From contig CAJUOI010000018.1 of assembly GCA_910588615.1 (NCBI GenBank), forward strand, positions 1-45,134: a stretch of DNA of 45,134 nucleotides. Reading direction: 5' to 3'. Position 1 is the first letter of the stretch; each line of letters opens with the position of its first letter. Under the pieces are notes generated by a model. That model was given only the letters and a program-made list of their open reading frames with translations, was not told the DNA's origin and did no database searches. The position numbers were made by a program, and so were the translations under genes. This DNA is from an uncultured Christensenellaceae bacterium. Its GTDB lineage: Bacteria > Bacillota > Clostridia > Christensenellales > Borkfalkiaceae. Shown in pieces: positions 1 to 7,392 of the stretch.

Positions 1-53
1 TCCTGACACACGGCTTAGAAGGCCGTTGCTCTATCCACCTGAGCTACAGGCGC
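1..53 (-). tRNA. tRNA-Arg (anticodon UCU), partial
   Basis: Read on the minus strand, the gene starts GCGCCTG at position 53, followed by a D arm (GCTC...GAGC) and an anticodon stem ACGGC/GCCGT that encloses the loop CTTCTAA, so the anticodon is TCT. The variable loop begins and the window edge then cuts off the T arm and acceptor 3' side. It lies 41 nt downstream of tRNA-Gly in the same direction and is probably co-transcribed with it. Confidence 0.9.
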
Positions 54-94
54 ATTGCATAACTGCGCTTTGCACATCTCTTACACAGCGAAAT

Positions 95-168
95 TGGAGC
101 GGGTGATGGGAATCGGACCCACGCGACCAGCTTGGAAGGCTGGGATTCTACCATTGAACTACACCCGC
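95..168 (-). tRNA. tRNA-Gly (anticodon UCC)
   Basis: On the minus strand the acceptor stem is GCGGGTG/CACCCGC, followed by discriminator T and an encoded CCA (plus-strand tgg at 95-97). The anticodon stem CCAGC/GCTGG holds the loop CTTCCAA, which gives anticodon TCC. D-arm and T-arm motifs are intact. It is the first gene of a tRNA transcript that continues into tRNA-Arg at the left edge. Confidence 0.95.
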
Positions 169-187
169 ATTGCGTCAACGCTTATAC

Positions 188-216
188 ATTCTATCAAACG
201 ATTTCTTTCTTGTCAA
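188..216 (-). promoter_or_regulatory. Promoter of the tRNA-Gly/tRNA-Arg unit
   Basis: Minus-strand TTGACA (211-216) and TAGAAT (188-193) are separated by 17 bp. This is a near-consensus sigma-A promoter whose start would lie about 13 nt upstream of the tRNA-Gly 5' end. Confidence 0.85.
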
Positions 217-328
217 ACGATTTCGCCCGCTTACCTCAAATTTTTCCGAAAAATTTGGCAGAAGTCCCCTATTATTTCTTTCTTTCAATCATTCGTTGCA
301 AATTTTATTTTATTTTCATAAACGATTA

Positions 329-357
329 TTGACAGGTTAACATAATTTTCGTATAAT
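329..357 (+). promoter_or_regulatory. Promoter of the ABC transporter operon
   Basis: TTGACA (329-334) and TATAAT (352-357) with a 17-bp spacer form a perfect consensus sigma-A promoter, about 32 nt upstream of the preferred start codon of the ATPase gene. Confidence 0.9.
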
Positions 358-388
358 ATAATTAAATGAAAAAATGAGGGATTACGTC

Positions 389-1132
389 ATGAGTGAAGAA
401 GTTTTCGAGAAGAGCACCGAACAAAAACGTACATGCTACCTCGCCTTGCAAAACGTATGCAAGCAGTACAAAACGGGCGCAATCACGGTGGACGCCCTTT
501 CGGACGTCAGCTTCGACGTTGCCGACGGGGAATTCGTCGTCGTGCTCGGCTCGTCCGGCGCGGGAAAAACCACCCTCCTGAATCTGCTCGGCGGTATGGA
601 CAACGCCACTTCGGGAAAAATCGTGTTGGACGGCAAGGACGTTACCGCCCTCAACAAGCGCGGGCTGACCGAATACCGCAGAAACGACGTTGGATTCGTG
701 TTTCAGTTTTACAACCTGATGCCCAACCTCACCGCCCTCGAAAACGTGGAAATTGCCGTAGAAATCTGCAAAAATGCACTCGACCCCGAAACCGTTTTGC
801 GCGAGGTCGGCTTGGACGAACGATTGAAAAACTTCCCTGCCCAGCTTTCGGGCGGCGAACAGCAACGAGTATCCATTGCCCGCGCTCTTGCCAAAAATCC
901 CAAGCTTCTCCTCTGCGACGAGCCGACGGGCGCGCTCGATTATAAGACGGGAAAGCTTATCTTAAAACTTTTACGCGACGTATCCGCACAACAGAAAAAA
1001 CCCGTCATCGTCGTAACGCACAACTCCGCGCTGAAAGATATGGCGGATAAAGTCGTGCGAATAAAGAGCGGGCGCATCGAAGAAGTATCCGTAAACGAAA
1101 ACCCCCGTTCCGTGGAGGATATTGAGTGGTGA
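389..1132 (+). CDS. ABC transporter ATP-binding protein (MacB/LolD type)
   Basis: This is the nucleotide-binding subunit that powers the FtsX-type permease encoded next. Counting from the ATG at 389 (247 residues), it has Walker A GSSGAGKTT at about 54-62, the Q-loop glutamine near 106, the signature LSGGEQQR near 153-160, and Walker B ending in DEP near 177-179. The family usually has 220-250 residues, so it is full length. An in-frame ATG lies upstream at 374. The one at 389 is preferred because GAGGG sits 8 nt before it, whereas 374 has no good ribosome site. The stop overlaps the start of the permease, so the two are translationally coupled. LolD/MacB-type ATPases with long-loop permeases in Bacillota export or sense peptides and antibiotics, or act on the envelope. 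The substrate cannot be read from sequence. Confidence 0.93.
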   Translation: MSEEVFEKSTEQKRTCYLALQNVCKQYKTGAITVDALSDVSFDVADGEFVVVLGSSGAGKTTLLNLLGGMDNATSGKIVLDGKDVTALNKRGLTEYRRNDVGFVFQFYNLMPNLTALENVEIAVEICKNALDPETVLREVGLDERLKNFPAQLSGGEQQRVSIARALAKNPKLLLCDEPTGALDYKTGKLILKLLRDVSAQQKKPVIVVTHNSALKDMADKVVRIKSGRIEEVSVNENPRSVEDIEW

Positions 1133-3066
1133 AAACGTATTTAAAGACCCTCGTCCGCGCCTTTGCGCGCCACGTTACGCGCTTTCTGTCCATCTTTTCC
1201 ATGGCACTCATCTGCGTCGGATTCGTGGCGGGGCTAGGCTCGACGGTGAACAAAATAGACGACTCCCTGTCGCAGTTTTACGCCGACGGACGCGTTTCCG
1301 ACTTCATTTTAAAAAGCACGACGGCAAAAGGCTGTACTCCGGAGGAAATTTCCGCGGTGCGCAGGCGCTACGGCGAAGACAACGTGGAGACGGGCGCGTC
1401 GTACGACGTTAACCTGAAAATCGGCGATGAAGAGCAAATCGTCCGCCTGTACTTTTTCGACGGCGAAGGGCAAATCAATCGCTTGCAGTCGATTGAAAAA
1501 AGCGACGTTCCCCTTGCGGACGGTGCGATTGCCGCAAAGGCGGAAGAAGGAGACAATCAGATAAACGGAATTCCGCTTGGTTCGGAAATCACGCTCGACT
1601 TTATCGAAATCGTAAAAGATCTGTCCCCTGAAAACGCCGAAACGATAGAAAAGCTGCCCGCTTTCCTGCAACCCAAGCCCATTACCGTTACCGTTACGGA
1701 AACGGTTGCCTCCCCTCTGCTCTTTTCGAAGGACGGCGAGCCAAGCTATAAACTGCCAGAGGATACGCCGCTGCCCGATACGATCGGCGCTGTGAACAAG
1801 TTGGAATTCCTCGTCGGGAACGTTTTATACCTCCCTGCCGATATCATTCCCGAAATTATGGGAACCCCCATACTGCCGAAAAATAGCGATCTGTACGTTA
1901 CCATGCAGAATCGCACGCTCTTCCGTGCCTTCTCTTCCGATTATAAACGCGCTGTCGAAGCGGAAAAAACAGACTATCTTAATACGCTAGAAAACGTGAA
2001 AGCAATAACGCTGTACGACAATTACAGTTTCGTTTCCCTGCACTCCTATGCGGAAAAGGTCATGGGAATCACCGTCGTGCTCATGATTGCCTTTTTGCTC
2101 GTAACGGGACTCGTCGTTCTTTCGACGATGACGCGCTTTTTAGACGAGGAGCGCGCCCAGATTGCCTGTCTACGCACGCTCGGTTACTCGGGGGCGAAAA
2201 TCATCTTTAAATACATACTCTTTGCACTGCTTGCAACGGGCTTGGGCGGAACAGGCGGTTACTTCGTCGGCATCGGGATTTGCTACCTTATCTATACGGT
2301 ATTCAACTACTCTTTCCGAATGCCGCCCATGGCAAGCCGCGTAACCATCGTATTCTTTTTGATTACCTTGATCACGCTCGTCGTAGCTACGCTGATTGCA
2401 ACGGCGATTTCGGGTGCGAAGATGATGAACGAAAAACCAGCCAATCTGCTACGCCCCAAGGCGCCGAAAGCAGGGAAAAAGGTCTTTCTCGAACGCATTC
2501 CCTTCCTCTGGAAGGCACTGCCTTTCCGCTATAAATCCACTTCACGCAACGTTCTGCGCTACCTCGGAAGGTTTTTTATGACGGTAATTGCCGTCGCCTT
2601 TTCCACTGCGCTGATGATGGCGGCGCTGGGGCTGTTGGATTTGTGCCTGTTCGGCGGAATCAGCGACAATTCGATCATGGGCGTTGCGGCGGTCGTTGCC
2701 GTATTCGCAGGCTTGCTTACCGCCGTCGTGGTGTATACGCTGACAAATATCAACATTTCCGAACGAAACCGCGAACTTGCCACGCTGAAAGTTTTGGGTT
2801 ACCACGATAAAGAAGTTTCAAGCTACGTCTATCGCGAAGTGTACATTGACAGTATTATCGGCGTTCTTCTCGGTTATCCTTTCTCCGCCCTGCTCGTGGG
2901 AATCGTATTCAAGGTGATCGGCTTGGGCACGCTCGGCGGAATCTCTTGGTTTATGTGGCTGATCGCTCCCTTGATCGTGCTTGCATTTACCGCGCTCGTA
3001 ACGCTGATTTTAAAGCGGAAAATCGTCAAAATAGATATGAACGAATCACTGAAAGCGAACGAATAA
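1126..3066 (+). CDS. ABC transporter permease, duplicated FtsX-like domains
   Basis: This 646-residue membrane subunit pairs with the preceding ATPase. One N-terminal membrane segment (about 17-37) is followed by a long extracytoplasmic region (to about 310). A first FtsX block of three membrane segments (about 310-430) comes next, and then a second FtsX block (about 485-640). Each block contains the typical sequence of an amphipathic R-x-LATL/ACLRTLGY coupling helix (ACLRTLGYSGAKI near 347, ELATLKVLGYHDKEV near 553). The start is GTG at 1126, or possibly the GTG at 1129, with GGAGG at 1114-1118. The ORF overlaps the ATPase stop. It has the large MacB/antimicrobial-peptide-exporter-like layout common in Clostridia. 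No two-component system or substrate gene is next to it, so its cargo is unknown. Confidence 0.92.
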   Translation: MVKTYLKTLVRAFARHVTRFLSIFSMALICVGFVAGLGSTVNKIDDSLSQFYADGRVSDFILKSTTAKGCTPEEISAVRRRYGEDNVETGASYDVNLKIGDEEQIVRLYFFDGEGQINRLQSIEKSDVPLADGAIAAKAEEGDNQINGIPLGSEITLDFIEIVKDLSPENAETIEKLPAFLQPKPITVTVTETVASPLLFSKDGEPSYKLPEDTPLPDTIGAVNKLEFLVGNVLYLPADIIPEIMGTPILPKNSDLYVTMQNRTLFRAFSSDYKRAVEAEKTDYLNTLENVKAITLYDNYSFVSLHSYAEKVMGITVVLMIAFLLVTGLVVLSTMTRFLDEERAQIACLRTLGYSGAKIIFKYILFALLATGLGGTGGYFVGIGICYLIYTVFNYSFRMPPMASRVTIVFFLITLITLVVATLIATAISGAKMMNEKPANLLRPKAPKAGKKVFLERIPFLWKALPFRYKSTSRNVLRYLGRFFMTVIAVAFSTALMMAALGLLDLCLFGGISDNSIMGVAAVVAVFAGLLTAVVVYTLTNINISERNRELATLKVLGYHDKEVSSYVYREVYIDSIIGVLLGYPFSALLVGIVFKVIGLGTLGGISWFMWLIAPLIVLAFTALVTLILKRKIVKIDMNESLKANE

Positions 3067-3081
3067 CCGAAATCAAACAAA

Positions 3082-3112
3082 AAATAACCCCGCAGTTTGT
3101 GCGGGGTTATTT
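3082..3112. terminator. Bidirectional terminator between the ABC operon and tmRNA
   Basis: A perfect 12-bp inverted repeat (AAATAACCCCGC / GCGGGGTTATTT) with a 7-nt loop lies 15 nt after the permease stop and 15 nt beyond the tmRNA 3' end. The A/T-rich arms give U-tracts in both directions, so it can serve both convergent transcripts. Confidence 0.85.
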
Positions 3113-3126
3113 GCTTCGCGGCGACG

Positions 3127-3511
3127 TGGTGGACCTGCGCAGAGTTGAACTGCGGTCTTACAAGGTTCATCCGAGAATACTACACGCTTAGTCTACGGTT
3201 GAATCTCGCCCGCGGGAAGTCCGTCGACGACCTCCTCCTTGGGCACGTTTCCCTGAATTCATTTTCAATCGGCGGAATCTTTCCGAAAGAAAACGTTCCC
3301 TACTTGATTGACGCCCCGTTTCCGACCGTAGGCAATCGGAGCGGGACGGAGCTTAATAAGTTAAGCCGCAAGAGCTACGCGGCGGGTTGCCCGACGTGCA
3401 GCCGATCTTCTGCTTTTATTATCAGCATTTAAATTGATTCCGTTTTTACGGAGCCGAGCCTCCGGCGTGCATTCTGCGAAATCCGCTTGCAATCGAATCC
3501 GTAACAGGCCC
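3127..3511 (-). ncRNA. ssrA: tmRNA (ssrA), trans-translation RNA
   Basis: This RNA acts as both tRNA and mRNA to rescue stalled ribosomes and tag the unfinished protein. On the minus strand the 5' end GGGCCTG (3505-3511) pairs with CAGGTCC (3131-3137), followed by discriminator A and an encoded CCA at 3127-3129. A T arm (CGCAG-TTCAACT-CTGCG) and the 5' GGATTCGA element are present. An internal frame ends in VALAA-stop, the hallmark of an ssrA tag, and the stop lies in a small hairpin (GCTTAA...TTAAGC) as expected for helix 5. The length of 385 nt is normal. SmpB is not encoded in the window. Confidence 0.95.
3361..3426 (-). other. tmRNA tag-peptide reading frame
   Basis: The frame inside tmRNA begins, most probably, at GCT (3424-3426) and ends at TAA (3361-3363). 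It encodes 21 residues beginning ADNKSRR and ending RRVALAA, with six arginines and one lysine. The C-terminal ALAA degron is standard, but the body is about twice the usual length of around 10 residues. The resume codon is inferred from the common Ala start and the position. Readings that begin one codon earlier (AAT) are possible without changing the rest. Confidence 0.8.
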
Positions 3512-3530
3512 GTTTGCAACCTTCTATATT

Positions 3531-3559
3531 ATATTATAACCCTTTTTTAAATTTGTCAA
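3531..3559 (-). promoter_or_regulatory. Probable tmRNA promoter
   Basis: Minus-strand TTGACA at 3554-3559 is followed by a run of overlapping -10-like hexamers. TAATAT at 3531-3536 gives a 17-bp spacer. TATAAT at 3533-3538 gives only 15 bp. Transcription would start slightly upstream of the mature tmRNA 5' end. Confidence 0.7.
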
Positions 3560-3666
3560 CCGAAAAACGATTGCCAATTGAGGATTCCCTCCTCCAAACG
3601 CCTTTTTCCCCGTCCCGCCGCCGTTTATCCTCGATCTCTGCCGCATTCTCTTCGTCCCATAAGGCG

Positions 3667-3709
3667 GATAAAGTAAACGCACCGCATTCTGCGGTGCGTT
3701 TACTTTATC
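3667..3709 (-). terminator. Terminator of the nfnAB unit overlapping the nfnB stop codon
   Basis: A 20-bp perfect inverted repeat around a 3-nt loop (arms 3667-3686 and 3690-3709) begins within the last codons of nfnB, so the TAA stop (3705-3707) lies inside the stem. The distal arm is U-rich when transcribed (TTTACTTTATC). It would halt transcription running on toward tmRNA. The region 3560-3666 between this hairpin and the tmRNA promoter shows nothing else. Confidence 0.75.
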
Positions 3710-5117
3710 TGTTCAGCAATTTTTCGGCAATCGCCTTAGCGGCGGTTTTACCGGCGCCCATAGCGAGAATCACCGTTGCCGCGCCCGTTACGGCGTCGCC
3801 GCCCGCATACACCCCGTCTAACGAGGTCTTGCCCGTATCCTCCTCTATGACGATTCCGCCGTGTCGGTTGACTTCCAACCCCGCCGTAGTATTTTTAATC
3901 AGCGGGTTGGGACTTGTGCCGATTGCCATAATCACGCAGTCGACCTCGATTTCGTACTCGCTGCCTTCGATTTCTACGGGACGGCGTCTGCCCCTTTCGT
4001 CGGGCTCGCCCAATTCGCACCGCCTTACCTGTATGGCTCTGACTGTGCCGCGCAACGCCGCGTCTACCTCTTTGCCCGTGCCATAACCGAGAATTTCAAC
4101 GGGATTATTTAAAATCTTAAACTCGATACCCTCTTCTTCCGCGTGCTCGACCTCTTCCCTTCTTGCGGGGAGCTCTTCCATCGAGCGGCGGTAGACGATA
4201 TACACCCTTTCCGCACCCAACCTCAGCGCGGTGCGCGCAGCGTCCATGGCAACGTTGCCGCCGCCCACAACCGCTACCCTCTTTGCGCGTAAAACGGGCG
4301 TGCGAGCATCCTCCCGATACGCCTTCATCAGGTTGACGCGCGTTAAAAACTCATTCGCGGAATAGACGCCCTTCAAACCCTCTCCCCGAATTCCCATGAA
4401 GCGGGGAAGCCCCGCGCCGGAAGCGACGAATACCGCCTCGTAGCCGTCAGCCATCAATTCATCGATCGTCAGCGTCTTACCGACGACCACGTTGGTTTCA
4501 ACTCTGACGCCCAGCTCTTTCAGCGTTTCCACCTCTTTCCGCACGATTGCCTTGGGCAGTCTGAATTCTGGAATCCCGTACACGAGCACGCCGCCCGCAA
4601 GGTGCAACGCCTCGAACACGGTAACTTCGAAGCCCCTCTTTGCCAAATCTCCCGCGCAGGTCAGACCCGAAGGTCCCGAACCCACCACCGCCACCCTGTG
4701 TCCGTTGGACTTGGGGCGGACGGTTTTACCGCGTGCGTTCTGATTACGGTAATCGGCAACGAAGCGTTCGAGCCGCCCGATTCCTACAGGCTCGAATTTG
4801 ACACCGAGCGTGCACTTGCTTTCGCACTGCGACTCCTGCGGGCAGACCCTGCCGCAGACTGCGGGTAAAGACGAGCTTTCGGCAATCACGGAATACGCGC
4901 CCTCAAAATCCTTTTGTTTGATTTTGGCAATAAATTCGGGAATTGAGATATTGACGGGACAGCCCTCCACGCAGGGACGGTTTTTACAGTTTAAGCAGCG
5001 TTGCGCTTCCGCAACCGCAATTTCCGCGGGATAGCCGAGCGCGACCTCTTCAAAGTTATGCGCGCGGACTGCCGCATCCTGTACGGGCATCGCGTGCTTT
5101 TTCGGTTCAATTGCCAT
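3705..5117 (-). CDS. nfnB: NfnB, large subunit of NADH-dependent ferredoxin:NADP+ oxidoreductase (GltA-like)
   Basis: This is the flavin- and iron-sulfur-containing large subunit of the electron-bifurcating transhydrogenase NfnAB, which links NADPH to NADH and ferredoxin. Counting from the ATG at 5117 (470 residues), two [4Fe-4S]-type cysteine sets are visible: C41, C44, C49, C53 and C88, C92, C98, C102. An FAD-binding GSGPSG lies at about 146-151 and a second nucleotide-binding GGGN motif near 276. The frame could be opened 10 codons further upstream, but MAIEPKK is chosen because AGGAG precedes it and it joins the nfnA stop as TAATG. The same family includes the small subunit of glutamate synthase (GltD) and sulfide dehydrogenase SudA. 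The neighbouring NfnA-type gene makes NfnB the better name. Confidence 0.88.
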   Translation of the reverse strand: MAIEPKKHAMPVQDAAVRAHNFEEVALGYPAEIAVAEAQRCLNCKNRPCVEGCPVNISIPEFIAKIKQKDFEGAYSVIAESSSLPAVCGRVCPQESQCESKCTLGVKFEPVGIGRLERFVADYRNQNARGKTVRPKSNGHRVAVVGSGPSGLTCAGDLAKRGFEVTVFEALHLAGGVLVYGIPEFRLPKAIVRKEVETLKELGVRVETNVVVGKTLTIDELMADGYEAVFVASGAGLPRFMGIRGEGLKGVYSANEFLTRVNLMKAYREDARTPVLRAKRVAVVGGGNVAMDAARTALRLGAERVYIVYRRSMEELPARREEVEHAEEEGIEFKILNNPVEILGYGTGKEVDAALRGTVRAIQVRRCELGEPDERGRRRPVEIEGSEYEIEVDCVIMAIGTSPNPLIKNTTAGLEVNRHGGIVIEEDTGKTSLDGVYAGGDAVTGAATVILAMGAGKTAAKAIAEKLLNR

Positions 5118-5974
5118 TACCTGCTCTCCTTTGCAAAGAGATTGCAAACACGTTCACGCTCGCCTGCTTCGAATGTCTCGTAGGCTCCGCCGCGCAGCAT
5201 CGCCTCGTCGAAGTCCACTTCGTAGCCGTTGAAATCCGGTCCGTCCACGCAAGCGAACTTAACGCTGCGCGTGCCGTCCTCCTTCACCAGCGTCAAGCGG
5301 CAACCGCCGCACATGCCCGTGCCGTCAATCATAATGGGATTCATGGAAACTGTTACGGGAATCCCGTAGGGTTTTGCCGTAGCGACCACATACTTCATCA
5401 TAACGAGCGGTCCAATGGCGATTATCTCGTCAAACCGTTCCCCCCGCTCGATTTCTTCCTTTAATGGAAGCGTAACCACTCCCTGCCGACCGTAGCTTCC
5501 GTCGTCGGTTACGAGCGTGAACTTATCCGAGCAAGCCTTGAATTCCTCTTCGAGAAGAACGAGGTCTTTATTGCGAAAGCCGATGACCGAATGCACCTTG
5601 CAGCCCGCTTCGTGCAGCTTCTGCGCCACGGGCAGCGCAATCGCGCACCCCACGCCGCCGCCGACGACGCACACTTTTTTCCTGCCTTCCGTTTTGGTTG
5701 GCACACCCAGAGGTCCCACGAAGTCCTCGATAAATTCTCCTGCTTCCTTTTTGTCGAGCAACATCGTCGTACCGCCGACGATCTGGAAAATGATTTGCAC
5801 CGTGCCCGCCGTGCGGTCGTAGCCCGCAACGGTCAGAGGAATTCGCTCCCCCTCTTCGTCCACGCGGAGAATGATAAACTGCCCTGCTTCGGCTTTTTTT
5901 GCAACGAGCGGCGCAAGAATATCCATCATCGTAACGGTATCGTTTAATTTCTTCTTGTTGACTATCCGAAACAT
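5117..5974 (-). CDS. nfnA: NfnA, small subunit of NADH-dependent ferredoxin:NADP+ oxidoreductase
   Basis: This 285-residue flavoprotein of the PyrK/ferredoxin-reductase family has an FAD domain at about 1-95 and an NAD-binding GGGVGCA motif near 105-111. A C-terminal [2Fe-2S] site shows D217, C222, C225 and C242. The Asp plus three Cys pattern is the one described for NfnA, which favours NfnA over PyrK. The start is the ATG at 5974 with GGAGG 5 nt upstream. An upstream TTG extension is less likely. The last base of its stop is the first base of nfnB. Known NfnAB enzymes bifurcate electrons from NADPH to ferredoxin and NAD+, or run in reverse. Alternative names in databases are sulfide dehydrogenase subunit B and dihydroorotate dehydrogenase electron-transfer subunit. 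Confidence 0.88.
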   Translation of the reverse strand: MFRIVNKKKLNDTVTMMDILAPLVAKKAEAGQFIILRVDEEGERIPLTVAGYDRTAGTVQIIFQIVGGTTMLLDKKEAGEFIEDFVGPLGVPTKTEGRKKVCVVGGGVGCAIALPVAQKLHEAGCKVHSVIGFRNKDLVLLEEEFKACSDKFTLVTDDGSYGRQGVVTLPLKEEIERGERFDEIIAIGPLVMMKYVVATAKPYGIPVTVSMNPIMIDGTGMCGGCRLTLVKEDGTRSVKFACVDGPDFNGYEVDFDEAMLRGGAYETFEAGERERVCNLFAKESR

Positions 5975-6004
5975 TTTGCCCTCCAACCAACTTTAAGATA
6001 CGGG

Positions 6005-6041
6005 AAAATACTGCGTTCTCATACCGAAAACGCAGTATTCC
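6005..6041 (-). terminator. Terminator or attenuator between adh and nfnA
   Basis: An 11-bp perfect stem (AATACTGCGTT/AACGCAGTATT) with an 11-nt loop is followed on the minus strand by TTTT. It lies 13 nt after the dehydrogenase stop. No good promoter is visible in the 77 nt before nfnA, so readthrough past this short U-tract may be how nfnAB is expressed. Confidence 0.65.
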
Positions 6042-6051
6042 GATTGAGTTC

Positions 6052-7269
6052 TCAGAAATCGACTTCGGTATCGTAATAACAACACTTCAACAGCTTTTCC
6101 ATCTCCTCTACGGAAGGCTGGCGGGGATTACTGCCCGTGCAGGCGTCGCCGATCGCATTGACGGCAATACCGTGCAACCGTTCGAGGAAAACCTTTTCGG
6201 GGACAAAGCCCTGTTCGCAGGGATAGCTGTCCGCGCCGTAGTTTTTGATGCAATGAGGAATATTCAGATCGTCGTTCATCTTCCTCAGATAAGCAATCAA
6301 AAGCTCGACCTTTTCATCGTCGTTCTTCCCGCCCAAGCCCATATGATCGGCAATCTCGCCGTAGCGCTTTTTCGCCGTAGCGTCTTTCGCATTAAAAGCG
6401 ATTACTTTGGGCAGATACATTGCATTAGCCGCGCCGTGAACGATGTGCGCGCCGTAGTCCGCAAATGCGGCGCCCGTCTTGTGTGCCATGGAGTGAACAA
6501 TACCCAAAAGCGCGTTGGAAAACGCCATACCTGCAAGACATTGCGCGTTGTGCATGGAATCGCGCTTCTTCATATCGCCGTTGTAGGAGGCAACAAGGTC
6601 GCCCTGAATCATTTTGATCGCGAAAATTGCAAGCGGATCGGTATAATCGCAATTCGCCGTAGACACGTACGCCTCGATCGCGTGCGTCATTGCGTCCATT
6701 CCCGTATGCGCCACCAGCTTTTTGGGCATCGTTTCCGCCAGATCGGGATCGACGATCGCGACGTCGGGCGTGATTTCAAAGTCAGCAATAGGATATTTGA
6801 TACCCTTTGCATAGTCGGTGATGATCGAAAAGGCGGTAACCTCCGTCGCCGTGCCCGAAGTGGACGAAATCGCGCAGAACCGCGCTTTCTTGCGCAAAGC
6901 GGGAATACCGAACACCTTGCACATCTCTTCGAAAGTGATATTCGGATACTCGTACTTGATCCACATCGCCTTCGCCGCGTCGATGGGAGAACCTCCGCCC
7001 ATCGCGATAATCCAGTCGGGCTGAAATTTCAGCATGGCATCCGCGCCCTTCATCACCGTTTCCACGGAAGGATCGGGTTCGATTCCCTCGAACAGCTCCA
7101 CTTCCATGCCCGCTTCCTTTAAGTAGGAAACAGCTTTGTCAAGGAAGCCGAATTTTTTCATCGAGCCGCCGCCGACGCAAATCATCGCTCTTTTGCCCTC
7201 GAACGTCTTTAACGCTTCGAGCGCGCCCTTCCCATGATATAAATCTCTGGGTAACGTAAATCTTGCCAT
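6052..7269 (-). CDS. Iron-containing alcohol dehydrogenase (NAD(P)H-dependent)
   Basis: This 405-residue group III dehydrogenase interconverts an aldehyde and an alcohol, probably as a fermentative electron sink in the cytoplasm. The nucleotide-binding GGGSP is at 91-95. The metal-site residues expected in the family are visible as D192, H196 (in GMDAMTHAIEAY), H259 or H263 and H278 (HGAANA). Full length for the family is about 380-400 residues. It has its own consensus promoter and sits directly upstream of nfnAB, so NAD(P)H balance is a shared theme. It lacks the acetaldehyde dehydrogenase half of AdhE. It could be a butanol, ethanol, 1,3-propanediol or lactaldehyde reductase. Substrate and cofactor cannot be decided. 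Confidence 0.9.
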   Translation of the reverse strand: MARFTLPRDLYHGKGALEALKTFEGKRAMICVGGGSMKKFGFLDKAVSYLKEAGMEVELFEGIEPDPSVETVMKGADAMLKFQPDWIIAMGGGSPIDAAKAMWIKYEYPNITFEEMCKVFGIPALRKKARFCAISSTSGTATEVTAFSIITDYAKGIKYPIADFEITPDVAIVDPDLAETMPKKLVAHTGMDAMTHAIEAYVSTANCDYTDPLAIFAIKMIQGDLVASYNGDMKKRDSMHNAQCLAGMAFSNALLGIVHSMAHKTGAAFADYGAHIVHGAANAMYLPKVIAFNAKDATAKKRYGEIADHMGLGGKNDDEKVELLIAYLRKMNDDLNIPHCIKNYGADSYPCEQGFVPEKVFLERLHGIAVNAIGDACTGSNPRQPSVEEMEKLLKCCYYDTEVDF

Positions 7270-7284
7270 AAAAACAATCCTCCG

Positions 7285-7298
7285 TTATATTGATATAA
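7285..7298. promoter_or_regulatory. Palindrome in the adh leader, possible operator
   Basis: TTATAT-TG-ATATAA is a near-perfect palindrome between the adh start codon and its -10 box. A second imperfect inverted repeat (CGAATTCGGA...TCCGATTCG, about 7305-7328) lies between it and the -10. Fermentative dehydrogenases in Bacillota are often controlled by Rex, but this sequence differs from the usual Rex box, so the regulator is not assigned. Confidence 0.35.
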
Positions 7299-7333
7299 AT
7301 TTATCGAATTCGGAATTTCTCCGATTCGGCTAC

Positions 7334-7362
7334 ATTATATTCCTTCATTTTCCATTTGTCAA
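7334..7362 (-). promoter_or_regulatory. Promoter of the alcohol dehydrogenase gene
   Basis: Minus-strand TTGACA (7357-7362) and TATAAT (7334-7339) with a 17-bp spacer form a perfect consensus sigma-A promoter. It leaves a leader of about 60 nt, and GGAGG lies shortly before the ATG. Confidence 0.9.
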
Positions 7363-7392
7363 TAGGTCGGAGAATTATTTTTTGTAAATTTT

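Noticed and set aside
55..321. 88-residue plus-strand ORF over the tRNA-Gly gene
   Set aside because: It lies antisense to a tRNA gene and its promoter. No ribosome site and no protein-like sequence were seen.
3097..3432. 111-residue plus-strand ORF after the permease
   Set aside because: It lies antisense to tmRNA, which explains the conservation and open frame.
6172..7122. 316-residue plus-strand ORF opposite the alcohol dehydrogenase
   Set aside because: It is a shadow frame of a well-supported enzyme gene, with no start signals or recognisable motifs.
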